Counted from the stretch's first letter, positions 42,126 to 52,323 are shown. The stretch: DNA of 64,000 nt from Paenibacillus sp. FSL H7-0737 (GCF_000758545.1 NZ_CP009279.1:4030001-4094000); one strand, 5' to 3'. Notes: generated from the letters alone by a model not told the origin. Made by a program: numbers and translations.

Positions 42126-42701
42126 TTGAATAAGAAAAGAAAACGTCAACTCCCCGTTCGCAAACAGCAAAACGAATTTATAACACCTGCAATTTTAAGA
42201 CGAACGATACGAAATGTGCTGCCCTTCTATCGCGAAATCGTGCGCAATCCAGCATACTCAGCTGCATGGGTACAAGCGGTGAATACGATTGATTTTGTGC
42301 AGATGGAAAGACTGTTTCAAAAGGTAAGCCATGCCCCAATTGCAGAATTGGGATCAGGGTACAGTTTCGGCTTTCGTACACCTATGCGGGATCGACTATA
42401 CGTCAACGGTTTTTTTCTTGACCCCGCTCAAAGTAAGTATAAAGTGGGAGAACATCTCGTAGTAGTACAAGCTATTCTTCCCTTATACCTCAGGTTGGCG
42501 ACTGATATTCCATTTGCAACGCGTGTCACTGCCGCAATTAATTCAGGTAATACGACAAGACTGAACAATTTAATTCGTGGATTAATACGCTCCCGTTTTT
42601 TACTAACTATCAGAGCACAAGATTCAGGCTTCAGAATCAGCTTTAGATTTCCGATCAGTCGCAAAATATATACTAATTACATCTTACTAGGAGTGGGTTA
42701 G
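42126..42701 (+). CDS. hypothetical basic protein
   Basis: A 191-residue protein with TTG start 8 nt after AGGAGG. Strongly basic N-terminus (NKKRKRQLPVRKQQ), then IRRTIRNVLPFYREIVRNP-like amphipathic helices, GSGYSFGFRTPMRD and a C-terminal FRISFRFPISRKIYTNYILL. Repeated short hydrophobic helices and the GFRTP/ISFRFP segments may be related beta hairpins. No family is recognised; being Arg-rich and in a spore former, a spore-coat or DNA-binding role is imaginable but unsupported. Confidence 0.6.
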   Translation: MNKKRKRQLPVRKQQNEFITPAILRRTIRNVLPFYREIVRNPAYSAAWVQAVNTIDFVQMERLFQKVSHAPIAELGSGYSFGFRTPMRDRLYVNGFFLDPAQSKYKVGEHLVVVQAILPLYLRLATDIPFATRVTAAINSGNTTRLNNLIRGLIRSRFLLTIRAQDSGFRISFRFPISRKIYTNYILLGVG

Positions 42702-42799
42702 TTAGTTGTGAAAACTGCCGGCTTTCACTGGTGGCAGCAACTGATTGAACTACTCGCGACTAAAGTGGCAAAATTCCTAAGTACGGGAGACTAACGTTT

Positions 42800-43360
42800 C
42801 TACTCCGCCGCTTCCGTCAACCATGCTTGCATAACCGGTGATTCCGCCCGATTCAAACGTAGGGCGATTTCGGTATTGATCTCATCCGGCGGCATGACTT
42901 CGACAAGGACACATACTGACTCTCGCAGCTGATTCATGGCAAACATGCCTTCATCATCAAGCATTTTCATTGCCAGCTCCATGGCCTTCAGCCTCAAATC
43001 AAACTCGCGATTCCCTTCGTCATTCTCAAGATCCGCTATGAAAGGACGCTCGATGAATCGTTGTTTAACGTGATCGAAGTTCTCATCCCCGAAACAACAA
43101 TAGGGTGAATCGGCATAGGACCATTTGATGAGTTCAGCAATCGTCGATCCCGGTGTGTCACTTTCGTCTCCTTGTCTGGTCGATTCCATCTCCAAAGCTT
43201 CCCACGACCAGGCAGAGATGCTAGGCGCATGTCCCTCGCCAGTAGTATGTAGCGTACAGTAATAATAATGTTCGCCATTTTCAAAAAGAGCACGAAATGA
43301 CGTTCTGGCAGCAGCGGCGATTTCTATCGCCAGCGTCTCTATTTCTTGCATCGGCTTCAT
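42800..43360 (-). CDS. DUF4303-type protein
   Basis: A 186-residue protein started at MKPMQEIETL (GGAGG, 9 nt). The opening helix IAAAARTSFRALFENGEHYY is followed by YCTLHTTGEGHAPSISAWS and IKWSYADSPYCCFGDENF, which matches the DUF4303 pattern found in immunity-gene clusters. Last gene of the minus-strand array running from 47592. Likely to neutralise a toxin, by family association only. Confidence 0.7.
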   Translation of the reverse strand: MKPMQEIETLAIEIAAAARTSFRALFENGEHYYYCTLHTTGEGHAPSISAWSWEALEMESTRQGDESDTPGSTIAELIKWSYADSPYCCFGDENFDHVKQRFIERPFIADLENDEGNREFDLRLKAMELAMKMLDDEGMFAMNQLRESVCVLVEVMPPDEINTEIALRLNRAESPVMQAWLTEAAE

Positions 43361-43402
43361 GATAACGGTCCTCCTTTCCATTAGTCGATCAGCTCAGGTT
43401 AT

Positions 43403-43861
43403 TTAAGAACGCTCGTCAATCAGCCGTTCTAGAAATTCCGCAAACGTTGAAGCATACTTGTCGATCAAATCATTCATGAGATCATAACACATGATCGGAA
43501 ATTCCCCCTGTTTATCTCTAGTAGACGTATCAAAAAAATAAAGCTCGTCGCTATCCGGCACGAACAAGTCCAGTCTGTGGGGAAACCGACCTACCCACCA
43601 TTCCTCGGCTTTATTCAGTCTATGTATGTAAAGAAGGTCGCCGTCGTAATACTCTCTATGTTCCGGAGCTGCGATCGCTAGAATATTGCCGTCTCCCAAC
43701 CGGGCATTACCGTAATGAACCAGCCACCAGCGATAAGATGGCGGCAGGCAGAATCCTAATTCCTCTTCAGCTTCTGCTATCCAGCTTTCTTCCGCACCAT
43801 GGCCAGGAAACCATTTTAAAGCGGAGGTCGTTTTCAGTTTTTCTGCCAAACGCTCATACAT
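43403..43861 (-). CDS. SMI1/KNR4 (SUKH) family protein
   Basis: A 152-residue SUKH-superfamily protein: AEEELGFCLPPSYRWWLVHY then NARLGDGNILAI is the defining N-terminal signature, and LDLFVPDSDELYFFDTSTRD follows. SUKH proteins commonly act as immunity proteins against nuclease or other toxins of polymorphic systems. It is adjacent to a DUF4303 gene and other candidate immunity genes, all on the same strand. GGAGAGGGG precedes the ATG. Confidence 0.82.
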   Translation of the reverse strand: MYERLAEKLKTTSALKWFPGHGAEESWIAEAEEELGFCLPPSYRWWLVHYGNARLGDGNILAIAAPEHREYYDGDLLYIHRLNKAEEWWVGRFPHRLDLFVPDSDELYFFDTSTRDKQGEFPIMCYDLMNDLIDKYASTFAEFLERLIDERS

Positions 43862-43920
43862 AAGTTCGATCCCCTCTCCTTATACATGGGTTTATTGTAA
43901 GTTTTGGACTCTCCAATCTT

Positions 43921-44487
43921 CTACAAATGATATGGCGGCGCTTTTCCTGCTACAATATTATCAGGATGAACGTCAGTTGGCTCATAGTCATTCATACGGA
44001 GAAGGATATACTCAATCTCTTCTAATGGCATCTGCAATTTTTGGCTGACTTCATAAAGACCCATGTCTTGCGAAAGTAGTTTCCGTGCTTGATTTAGCTT
44101 TCCATTTAGCCAATTGTTTTCAAGCATCCATTTTTTCACCAGATCCAGTAGTTGATTTTGAGTTTCCTTATCTGCATGCTTATTATATTTAGCGACTGAC
44201 TCTGACAAATAGTTACAAAGGTGACTGCTTAATACCTCACGTTGCTCATGCTTGGACATCCGTTGGTACTGTTCATAACTTATGCTGATATCTAATTCGA
44301 GGGTATGATCCCTGCTATCAAAACGTCTGGATGTTGTTCGACCATAACTTTCAGGTAAAACACGCAATACAAAAAAGATATCATAGGGAAACTTCCATGT
44401 ATTTGCTAATTCCTCTAAGGGCAGCAGCTCATCTCTCAATTGACCCACACACGTTCCATGTGTATCCAAAGTAAAAACTAGTTTCAT
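43921..44487 (-). CDS. hypothetical protein, possible immunity protein
   Basis: A 188-residue protein started at MKLVFTLDTHG (GGAGG upstream). It has LPLEELANTWKFPYDIFFV, then LELDISISYEQYQRMSKHEQ and a helical centre, with a C-terminal segment ARKLLSQDMGLYEVSQKLQM that could be a helix-turn-helix-like pair. Family not recognised. Location within the SUKH cluster is the only functional hint. Confidence 0.6.
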   Translation of the reverse strand: MKLVFTLDTHGTCVGQLRDELLPLEELANTWKFPYDIFFVLRVLPESYGRTTSRRFDSRDHTLELDISISYEQYQRMSKHEQREVLSSHLCNYLSESVAKYNKHADKETQNQLLDLVKKWMLENNWLNGKLNQARKLLSQDMGLYEVSQKLQMPLEEIEYILLRMNDYEPTDVHPDNIVAGKAPPYHL

Positions 44488-44524
44488 ACATACCTCCCTC
44501 TCCCACACTTAAGGAGTATCCGGA

Positions 44525-45274
44525 TCATCTGTTATTTTCTGAGATCGCATCGCAGCCTTTCGACAAGAGCCACTGCTCCATAACTTCAAACGCCTGCCCC
44601 GCATCCTGTTCATAGAAGACAGCCACCTCTTGCTGGTAGGCATAATTCAATCGTACATAGCCGCCCAGCTGCCGGTAGAACAGGAAACAAGCATAGGCAT
44701 TCTCAATGGACAAATCCGGCGGAAATTCGTTTTGGCATAAGTCGGCCAGTTCAGGCAGCGTAAGCTGATCCTGTCCTTGTGGCAAACGCAAAAAGAGATG
44801 GCTCCGAGTGCCCGTCCACGGTTCATAGTAGATGCTCTCCCCTTGGCTGATTCCATACACCTGACGATATATTTCATCCAGCACCAAGGCGTACATCCCT
44901 TCGTCTTCCTGCTCCCGTGCCTGCAGGGAAATCGCCTTTACGTGCTCCGCATGCCGAGGTAGCCAGATCAGCCTAGCTGTCTGGGGATGTACTGCCAGAA
45001 AATCACCGTCCACCGTTGTACCTATAACGATACACTCGCCGATCTGTTGCTCACTAATGGGGCTGTTTTCGTCATGCTCCCATAATCCGTACTCGGCAAA
45101 AGGTTTAAGCACCTCCGCATCGGGAAGCTGAACATTCAACCACCCTCTGTAAGTCCCTTCACCGAATCGCCGCAAAAACCGGAGGTAGCCCTGTGGATAA
45201 ACAGTAACGTCTTCCTTCGCAAGTGCTTGGTTTTGGCAGTCAGATAGCGGTTTTGGCTGAGATACGATGTACAT
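44525..45274 (-). CDS. SUKH-like protein
   Basis: A 249-residue protein with the SUKH-type start VYPQGYLRFLRRFGEGTYRG and GECIVIGTTVDGDFLAVHPQ, a beta strand pattern typical of SMI1/KNR4 proteins, plus an additional C-terminal domain with TRSHLFLRLPQGQDQLT and a FYEQDAGQAFEVMEQWL helix. AGGAGGAG precedes the ATG. It probably belongs to the same immunity-type cluster. The partner toxin is unknown. Confidence 0.65.
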   Translation of the reverse strand: MYIVSQPKPLSDCQNQALAKEDVTVYPQGYLRFLRRFGEGTYRGWLNVQLPDAEVLKPFAEYGLWEHDENSPISEQQIGECIVIGTTVDGDFLAVHPQTARLIWLPRHAEHVKAISLQAREQEDEGMYALVLDEIYRQVYGISQGESIYYEPWTGTRSHLFLRLPQGQDQLTLPELADLCQNEFPPDLSIENAYACFLFYRQLGGYVRLNYAYQQEVAVFYEQDAGQAFEVMEQWLLSKGCDAISENNR

Positions 45275-45309
45275 AAATACTCCTCCTGTTAACTGAACGA
45301 TCCTACCTT

Positions 45310-46320
45310 TTATTGAAAACCCAATTTTGCTAAAATTTGTTGTACTTCCCGGTCTGCTTTACTTTTGAAAGTTGCAAACTCCACTGAAGATAAAGAATTC
45401 GGAAGTTTCTGATGGATAAAGGAATCAAAATCGATTGCCGTCTTGAGAATACGAAGCGTGTGCAGTAAAGGTAGTTGCTCCATTCCCGTCAAACGGGTTA
45501 AGCCTTTACAATTCCTAATAGAAAGTTCCTCCAGTGCCTTCATTTCCTGGTTAAAGCTGATTTCCTTCAGTTGGATTTGATCCTCAATAACAAGTCTCTT
45601 CAGCGCTTGAAAGGCTGTAATATTGGTCAGGTCATGGAAGCCGCGGACTCTAGTAATCTCCAGGTTCTCGATTGTATTCTCTTCAATTTCATGAATGTGC
45701 TCCCGGCCTCCAAGCAAAATGCGAAGGTGCTCCAGCTTCCTCAGCCGGTTAATACAATGTAACGGCAGTTTGCTGATCGAATGCAGCGCGAGATAATTTA
45801 AGTTCTCCAGATAACCTATAGCATCAAGGTTTTTAACCTTACCCCCTACATGCAATTCCTCCAGATCAGAGAACTCTCTAAAATATTGCAGGTTGAGAGT
45901 CTTTTTATCCGAGATAATGTTTAATTTATTTAGAGAGTGCAACGTATCAATCCCCAGAATTTCCGAATTCTCCAGCTCGTATATGCCTATGCTCAAACTG
46001 CGCAGGTGATCCAGCTTCGCCAATGCTTCAGTGTTATGTGCCTGGGTGAGACTATCGAGGTGCAGCATTTTCACATGAGGAATCCGCAAGAGAGTATGAC
46101 AATCAAAAGACAGCGAATAGTGGGCGTAGAAACGTACTCCGAAATCCTCATTCCAGCGCGCGCAAAGCTCATCCACTTCTTCCAATATGGAGCCATAAAA
46201 ATCCGGGTGAGAAAATTGAATAATCACTTGGTTACCGTCGTGCAAATCCCGCTCGATCAGATCCCGGTCCAGCAGGGCAGGATTATTGATCAGAATTCTT
46301 TTTCTCCATATTTTCCGCAT
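45310..46320 (-). CDS. leucine-rich-repeat protein
   Basis: A 336-residue protein made largely of leucine-rich repeats from about residue 75: LRSLSIGIYELENSEI, LEELHVGGKVKNLDAIGYL, LNYLALHSISKLPLHCI, LRKLEHLRILLGGREHI, LEELSIRNCKGLTRLTGM. No signal peptide or anchor, so it is cytosolic. The gene starts 38 nt inside the end of the upstream gene with its own GGAGG site 8 nt before ATG. LRR proteins mediate binding; here it may be an immunity or adaptor protein of the cluster. Confidence 0.82.
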   Translation of the reverse strand: MRKIWRKRILINNPALLDRDLIERDLHDGNQVIIQFSHPDFYGSILEEVDELCARWNEDFGVRFYAHYSLSFDCHTLLRIPHVKMLHLDSLTQAHNTEALAKLDHLRSLSIGIYELENSEILGIDTLHSLNKLNIISDKKTLNLQYFREFSDLEELHVGGKVKNLDAIGYLENLNYLALHSISKLPLHCINRLRKLEHLRILLGGREHIHEIEENTIENLEITRVRGFHDLTNITAFQALKRLVIEDQIQLKEISFNQEMKALEELSIRNCKGLTRLTGMEQLPLLHTLRILKTAIDFDSFIHQKLPNSLSSVEFATFKSKADREVQQILAKLGFQ

Positions 46321-46951
46321 CCATTAATCCTCCTTTTTTGCCATTGATCACAAGCCCGTATTTACTGAAAATCCACGATTTGCTCAAATCGTGAATCGCA
46401 TCATGGCTTATACGCACAGAAGGCTTTTGCTCTTTCATAGCATCTGCGTCATGCGTCGAGAAGCGAAGCGGCTTTGTCATTTTATTAATAGAGTCTTTTA
46501 TTTCATCGAAAAACTTATATGTTAACGGCTTATGATCCTCGATATCCTCATAGATATAATACTTCCCGTTTTCATCTTCCAAATCCATTTGAAAGCCTTT
46601 AGGAAATGAAAGCAAGATACACGGCAATTCATCCTCTGCCCATTGTCCGTAATAGGGAAAATGGACACCTTCATTTCTCGCAAAAAATCCGGAGCCTTCA
46701 TTATCAGACGCAACAGAAATGGAATAAACAAAGAATGGGTGACCATCATTCCTTTTTTCCTCTGCCGTAAAATAATGATAAAATGACTGATACGCCTCAT
46801 ACACCTGATTCTGGTCATGCTCTGTCTGGGCATAATTGGTTAGATAAAATTGCGCTTGCTTATGTTCAAAAAGCTTCAAAACGCTTTCAAACTCTTCCGG
46901 CCTTAAGAAGAATCTAAGTTTATAAAATCCGCTGTTCTTTAATCTATCCAT
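46283..46951 (-). CDS. hypothetical protein of the immunity-like cluster
   Basis: A 222-residue protein starting MDRLKNSGFYKLRFFLRPEE. It has FEHKQAQFYLTNYAQ, a Tyr-rich EAYQSFYHYFTAEEK helix, SVASDNEGSGFFARNEGVHF and a DEIKDSINKMTKPLRF segment. No known family identified; no catalytic signature. Its 3' end overlaps the leucine-rich-repeat gene, so the two are co-translated. Confidence 0.6.
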   Translation of the reverse strand: MDRLKNSGFYKLRFFLRPEEFESVLKLFEHKQAQFYLTNYAQTEHDQNQVYEAYQSFYHYFTAEEKRNDGHPFFVYSISVASDNEGSGFFARNEGVHFPYYGQWAEDELPCILLSFPKGFQMDLEDENGKYYIYEDIEDHKPLTYKFFDEIKDSINKMTKPLRFSTHDADAMKEQKPSVRISHDAIHDLSKSWIFSKYGLVINGKKGGLMDAENMEKKNSDQ

Positions 46952-47019
46952 TTCTTTTCTCTCACCGCCATGTTCTAAAGTGTCATCTCAGATGACTTTA
47001 GCCATTTGCTCATGTATTT

Positions 47020-47592
47020 TCAAAATTCATATTTCGCAAATCGTTCTTTGAGAGTTTCTTCGTGCGGGATCCACTCCCAATCGCTCCATAATGACATTCT
47101 TACGAGTTCTGACAGCTTATCTACGGCTTGTGCCGGACTCGTAATGCTAATGAAGTCGTCAAAATCCTCATTGCGGATATCCAACGCTTTCTGCAAATAG
47201 TCATCGTTAAGACGCTCTTCTTTAAGTTGTTCATATTCATCCCTCGTCCACTGTTCACAAAAGATTCTTTCGGCCTCAATATCTCCATTCTCGAACAACG
47301 ACAACTCGAATATTTCCTCATTTATATATCCGGCGGTCATCACTGGCTCCTCGATAAGCCGAGACAGCGTTTTGCCGATCTCCTTCACCGTACCCCATAC
47401 AAAATAATCATGGAGCACGCTGATCCAGTACTCGTTGCTTTTGCTTACGTACATGACAACATTGAACTTTTGAGCCTCAGTATTTGGCTTGCCTAATACT
47501 GTGGCATGCCCTTCGCTTAGCTCTCTTAATGCTTCGACAGTCTTATCAAGGTTGTTCGACTTGATATGCAAATTTGCGAATGATCTTCCCAC
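47020..47592 (-). CDS. hypothetical protein heading the immunity-like cluster
   Basis: A 190-residue protein from a GTG start with GAGGAGG 7 nt upstream. It opens GRSFANLHIKSNNLDKTVEA, a domain seen in many small bacterial proteins of immunity clusters, and contains FNVVMYVSKSNEYWISVLHD and EEIFELSLFENGDIEAE. Acidic overall. Family not firmly recognised. First gene of the minus-strand run 47592-42800. Confidence 0.6.
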   Translation of the reverse strand: MGRSFANLHIKSNNLDKTVEALRELSEGHATVLGKPNTEAQKFNVVMYVSKSNEYWISVLHDYFVWGTVKEIGKTLSRLIEEPVMTAGYINEEIFELSLFENGDIEAERIFCEQWTRDEYEQLKEERLNDDYLQKALDIRNEDFDDFISITSPAQAVDKLSELVRMSLWSDWEWIPHEETLKERFAKYEF

Positions 47593-47791
47593 GAGATGGC
47601 CTCCTCTAATCGCTTTCTTATTCAGACTGATTCTTATTTATATCCTATAGATTGTATCTAAGTATGTCTCTTATTTCCATTATAGTGATCATTTGTCCTG
47701 AGTCTTCCTACTTTTCACCTGAATTTTGGAAATGACCTTTACTAGGGAGAGATACTGTATTGTTGCTTCAAGCTGAGTTAGATCTCGATAA

Positions 47792-47807
47792 CACAGTCAT
47801 GACTGTG
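47792..47807. promoter_or_regulatory. perfect 16-bp palindrome upstream of glycosyltransferases
   Basis: CACAGTCATGACTGTG is a perfect palindrome in the 340-bp interval before the first CgeD-like gene. It may be an operator; no protein is suggested by the sequence. Confidence 0.35.
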
Positions 47808-47862
47808 ATCTTGTGTTCTTTATAAAAATCCATTTTTGCATCCCTGAGGTTGATATGCCGTT

Positions 47863-47889
47863 ACTCTATCCTAACTTGGACATATCGTA
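47863..47889 (+). promoter_or_regulatory. possible sigma-K promoter
   Basis: AC at 47863-47864, 16-nt spacer, then CATATCGTA, which fits the sigma-K -10 pattern CATAnnnTA. It sits 45 nt before the first CgeD-like gene, and the cge genes of B. subtilis are sigma-K dependent. The short consensus makes chance matches possible. Confidence 0.4.
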
Positions 47890-47933
47890 TTATGAGACTT
47901 TTCCCAAATAAAAAGCATCTAAGGGTTGGTTAA

Positions 47934-48641
47934 ATGAATGGTGTTTCCATTATTACCTGTACAAATCGTCAAAATTATTTAAACAACCTACTCCAAAATT
48001 ACAACAGACAACGATATGCCCAAAAAGAACTCATCATTATTATCAATAACAATGCAATTCCACTATCTCCTTACCAACAGTTATCTAATAATCACAAAAA
48101 CATAAAGATATTTCGTAAGCCAGAACATCAAACTCTGGGTTCATGCTTAAACTATGCCGTAACGAAATGCAAATATCATACCATCGCCAAATTCGATGAC
48201 GACGATTATTATGCCCCTCATTATTTGACAGAAAGTATTCAGACATTAAATAGAACAAATGCTGATATTCTTGGAAAACGAGCTCATTATATGTATTTAA
48301 GTGGTTCAAAGACTTTAATCCTTCGTTTCGCGCATGACGAACATCGAACAGTTACCCATCTCCCAGGCGCTACACTCGTCTTCAAACGTAAAGTATTCGA
48401 TCATGTGAAATTCCCTAATAAAAACGTGGGTGAAGATGATCTTTTTTGCAGCAGAAGCAGAAAGAAAGGTTATAAGGTTTATTCTGCGAGTAAGAATAAC
48501 TTCGTAGCCATCCGTAGAAAAAACTCTTCAAAGCACACATGGATCATCAGTGATAGCACTTTAATAGCAAACCATAAGATCATCCGTAATATTAAAAATT
48601 ACAAAGCATTTGTTGGACGCAGTCCAAAGATCAAATTATGA
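47934..48641 (+). CDS. CgeD-like family 2 glycosyltransferase (1)
   Basis: A 235-residue GT-A glycosyltransferase. It begins VSIITCTNRQNYLNNLLQNY, contains KELIIIINNN and the nucleotide/metal site IAKFDDDDYYAPHYLTES, then a conserved GATLVFKRKVFDHVKFPN and C-terminal HTWIISDSTLI. The sequence pattern resembles Bacillus CgeD, which glycosylates the spore crust. Its stop overlaps the second paralogue. RBS AAGGG, modest. Confidence 0.85.
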   Translation: MNGVSIITCTNRQNYLNNLLQNYNRQRYAQKELIIIINNNAIPLSPYQQLSNNHKNIKIFRKPEHQTLGSCLNYAVTKCKYHTIAKFDDDDYYAPHYLTESIQTLNRTNADILGKRAHYMYLSGSKTLILRFAHDEHRTVTHLPGATLVFKRKVFDHVKFPNKNVGEDDLFCSRSRKKGYKVYSASKNNFVAIRRKNSSKHTWIISDSTLIANHKIIRNIKNYKAFVGRSPKIKL

Positions 48642-49354
48642 AACGGGCTACAGATTCCACTATATCTGCTGTATCTATTCTGACCTGTACGAAACGAGCT
48701 GACTGTATAAATACACTGTTTGATAACTATCGACGACAAAATTTTAATCTTAAAGAACTTATCGTAATCATAAATAATGATAGTTTGAAGATAGATGACT
48801 ATACAGCTGCTGCAAAAAAACATAAGAATGTGTGGGTTTTTAAAGTACCGGAACATCATTCTCTCGGTTATTGTTTGAATTTTGGTGTGCAATTAGCGAA
48901 TTATAGTTATATTGCAAAATTTGATGATGACGATTATTACGCTTCCAACTATTTAACTGATAGCATGCAAATACTCCATAAGACTAAAGCAGATATCGTT
49001 GGAAAACGGGCTCACTATATGTATTTGAATGATAAGAAGTTACTTTTGCTTCGTTACCTCCGAATGGAGAATAAATATGTAACCAATGTTCAAGGTGCGA
49101 CCCTACTCATTAAACGCAAGGTGTTCGATCAGATTTCTTTTCCAAATCGGAACAGAGGTGAATGCGTTAAATTTTGTGCTGATTGCGCAGCTCATGGTTT
49201 TAAGATTTACGCAGGTAATAAGTATAACTTCGCTGCAATTCGTAGAAAAAACTCCAAAGATCACACCTGGATCGTCAGCGACAAGAAGCTTTTATCAAAA
49301 AGTGTTAAAGTTATTAAAGTAAAAAACTTCAAAAAATACGTCACTCGAAACTGA
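48638..49354 (+). CDS. CgeD-like family 2 glycosyltransferase (2)
   Basis: A 238-residue paralogue of the preceding gene: same order VSILTCTKRADCINTLFDNY, KELIVIINND, YIAKFDDDDYYASNYLTDS, VQGATLLIKRKVFDQISFPN, DHTWIVSDKKLL. The two proteins are clearly related, and the second starts at the ATGA overlap of the first, so this is a coupled tandem duplicate. They probably add sugars in a common pathway such as spore surface glycan formation. Confidence 0.85.
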   Translation: MKRATDSTISAVSILTCTKRADCINTLFDNYRRQNFNLKELIVIINNDSLKIDDYTAAAKKHKNVWVFKVPEHHSLGYCLNFGVQLANYSYIAKFDDDDYYASNYLTDSMQILHKTKADIVGKRAHYMYLNDKKLLLLRYLRMENKYVTNVQGATLLIKRKVFDQISFPNRNRGECVKFCADCAAHGFKIYAGNKYNFAAIRRKNSKDHTWIVSDKKLLSKSVKVIKVKNFKKYVTRN

Positions 49355-49461
49355 ATTAATGAAATACGAAATGCAGACTTTGGCCAGATCGAGTTATTTG
49401 CTGATGTTACCGGACACTGTTCCATAACGAGAGACTACCATTTGTGCGGTAATAGCCCAAT

Positions 49462-49508
49462 AAAAAGACTGGATGGCAACATAACCATCTTGCTATCCAG
49501 TCTTTTTA
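49462..49508 (+). terminator. terminator after glycosyltransferase pair
   Basis: AAAAAGACTGGATGGCAA / TTGCTATCCAGTCTTTTT. Sequence-related to the terminator at 52271-52323. Confidence 0.88.
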
Positions 49509-49693
49509 TAAGGGCTTCAAATCGTGAAATACCAAGAGTTAGTTTTATAAATTTCTAATACATAGAAGTCACGCTTCACTTTACTCACCTCGCTATTTCA
49601 TTTATTTTTTTATTGCAAATGCAACAATTATGAGATAAGTTAATATATATTATTTATTGCATTTACAACAAAATACGCGCTAAGGAGTTATTT

Positions 49694-50690
<997 letters not shown>

Positions 50691-50725
50691 TATTCTCATA
50701 TTTCGTGAACCAGAACATCATCAGA

Positions 50726-50773
50726 AAAAAAATCGGCACCAAGTATATAGCTATATGCTAACTAGGTGCCGGC
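50726..50773 (-). terminator. galactokinase terminator
   Basis: On the minus strand CGGCACCTAGT ... GGTGCCG followed by ATTTTTTTT, just past the galK stop. Confidence 0.88.
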
Positions 50774-50783
50774 TGATAAACGC

Positions 50784-52076
50784 CTATAATAGATTTAAAT
50801 TAATAGCACCATGCTTACGAATGCGGACAGGATAAATCTGCTCAACACCAAATGAGTGCATATATGCTTTATAGGAATCCGTATATTCTTTTGGCAATAA
50901 AGCCATTATAACTCCTGCAAAACCGCCTCCATGTACCCTGCAGGCTCCTGCCCCCTTCTCCTTGATAAACAGCTCAGTTAATGCCAAATATAGTGTCACA
51001 CCCTGTTCAGTAGGAGTAGAGTTAGAATAGCAATTTTGCAGCCATTTCCAGGATGAGTTTCCAGATTCATTTACGAGTCTTATGAAGCTGTTTGCATTAT
51101 CGCCTGTCAAAGCTTCTACTTGTTGATCAACTCGAATGTTTTCCTCATAGAAATGCAGTGCTCTCAATACAGCTCTATCCCCAACACTCTCTCTAAGTTT
51201 GTCCAGGTTGTCCAATATATCTTGCTTTTCTAAATCACGAAGCACATTTTTCCCAAGTTCTCGGGCAACAGCCTTCATTTCTGTTGGAATTGAGGAGTAT
51301 TCTTCACTTAAATCTGCATGGTTTGCACCTGTGGGGACAATGAATAACTCATAACCTTTGTCAATAGATGAAAAATTTAATGTAGTGATCAGTGGAGCCT
51401 CGATGTTTTTAAAATCAATCGAAATTAGTCCCCCATATCCACAAGCAATTTGGTCGAGCAAACCCGATTGTTTGTTCCACTCTGAATTCTCTGCATATTG
51501 GCCTATCTTGGCACAGGTAACGACATCCAGCTCGTTATTGTTGTAGAAGAAATTAATAATAGAACATATCAACATCTCAAAAGAAGCTGATGAGCTTACA
51601 CCTGCTGCACTTATAACATCACTTGTGATACAAACATCAAAACCGCCTAATTTATAACCGTACCGTTCAAAACCGTCCAAAATCCCTTTAACTAAGGTAT
51701 ATGTTCCTGAAAGGTTAAGGCTATTCCCACTCGAATTTAAATCAATAATGAAGTCTTCGTTATAGGTAATGCTTTTTATACGAATAATATTTTGATCATT
51801 TTTCGCAGCCGCTCCAATACAATCCATGTTTATACTGGCAGCAATTACTTTACCTAGATTATGATCTGTATGATTGCCACTAATTTCACTGCGCCCTGGT
51901 GAGCTAAAGAGAAACACTTCGCCCTCTGCAAATTTTTTTACATATTCCTGAACCAAGGTTTTATATCTTTGCTTTTGATCGTTTATGATAGATGGAACAT
52001 CACCATACAGACTTTCTAGTGTTCTTTGAAATTCTTTTGATTCGATCAGTTGAATTGTTTCTGTAATTGATGGCAT
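50784..52076 (-). CDS. galK: galactokinase
   Basis: A 430-residue GHMP kinase from MPSITETIQL (GGAGG, 10 nt). The galactokinase signature GRSEISGNHTDHNLGKVI is at about 75, the ATP loop AAGVSSSASFEMLI near 155, and motif 3 RVHGGGFAGVIMA near the C-terminus. It phosphorylates galactose at C1, first step of the Leloir pathway. It is longer than typical GalK (about 390) and resembles the galactokinase-like group of Firmicutes. No galE or galT lies nearby, so it acts alone in this window. Confidence 0.9.
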   Translation of the reverse strand: MPSITETIQLIESKEFQRTLESLYGDVPSIINDQKQRYKTLVQEYVKKFAEGEVFLFSSPGRSEISGNHTDHNLGKVIAASINMDCIGAAAKNDQNIIRIKSITYNEDFIIDLNSSGNSLNLSGTYTLVKGILDGFERYGYKLGGFDVCITSDVISAAGVSSSASFEMLICSIINFFYNNNELDVVTCAKIGQYAENSEWNKQSGLLDQIACGYGGLISIDFKNIEAPLITTLNFSSIDKGYELFIVPTGANHADLSEEYSSIPTEMKAVARELGKNVLRDLEKQDILDNLDKLRESVGDRAVLRALHFYEENIRVDQQVEALTGDNANSFIRLVNESGNSSWKWLQNCYSNSTPTEQGVTLYLALTELFIKEKGAGACRVHGGGFAGVIMALLPKEYTDSYKAYMHSFGVEQIYPVRIRKHGAINLNLL

Positions 52077-52270
52077 CCTTTGAATTCCTCCATATGTATA
52101 ATTGCTCAAGAAAAATATAGCACTTATTAATTATTTCATACTAGTGAAAAATGTAACTTTTATATGGATGATTATGACTTATAATTCCTCAAATATATAT
52201 ATTTAGTGTATATGTTGCGTGCCAAGAGCTTTCACCGTAACGTGCTGTTGTTACGCTGTGATAACTAAAT

Positions 52271-52323
52271 AAAAAGACTGAATGCCATAGCAAGGTAGCT
52301 ATATGCATCCAGTCTTTCTTTTT
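52271..52323 (-). terminator. terminator of the GH18 gene
   Basis: AAAAAGACTGAATGC / GCATCCAGTCTTT arms with an inner TAGC/GCTA stem. Homologous in sequence to 49462-49508. Confidence 0.85.
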
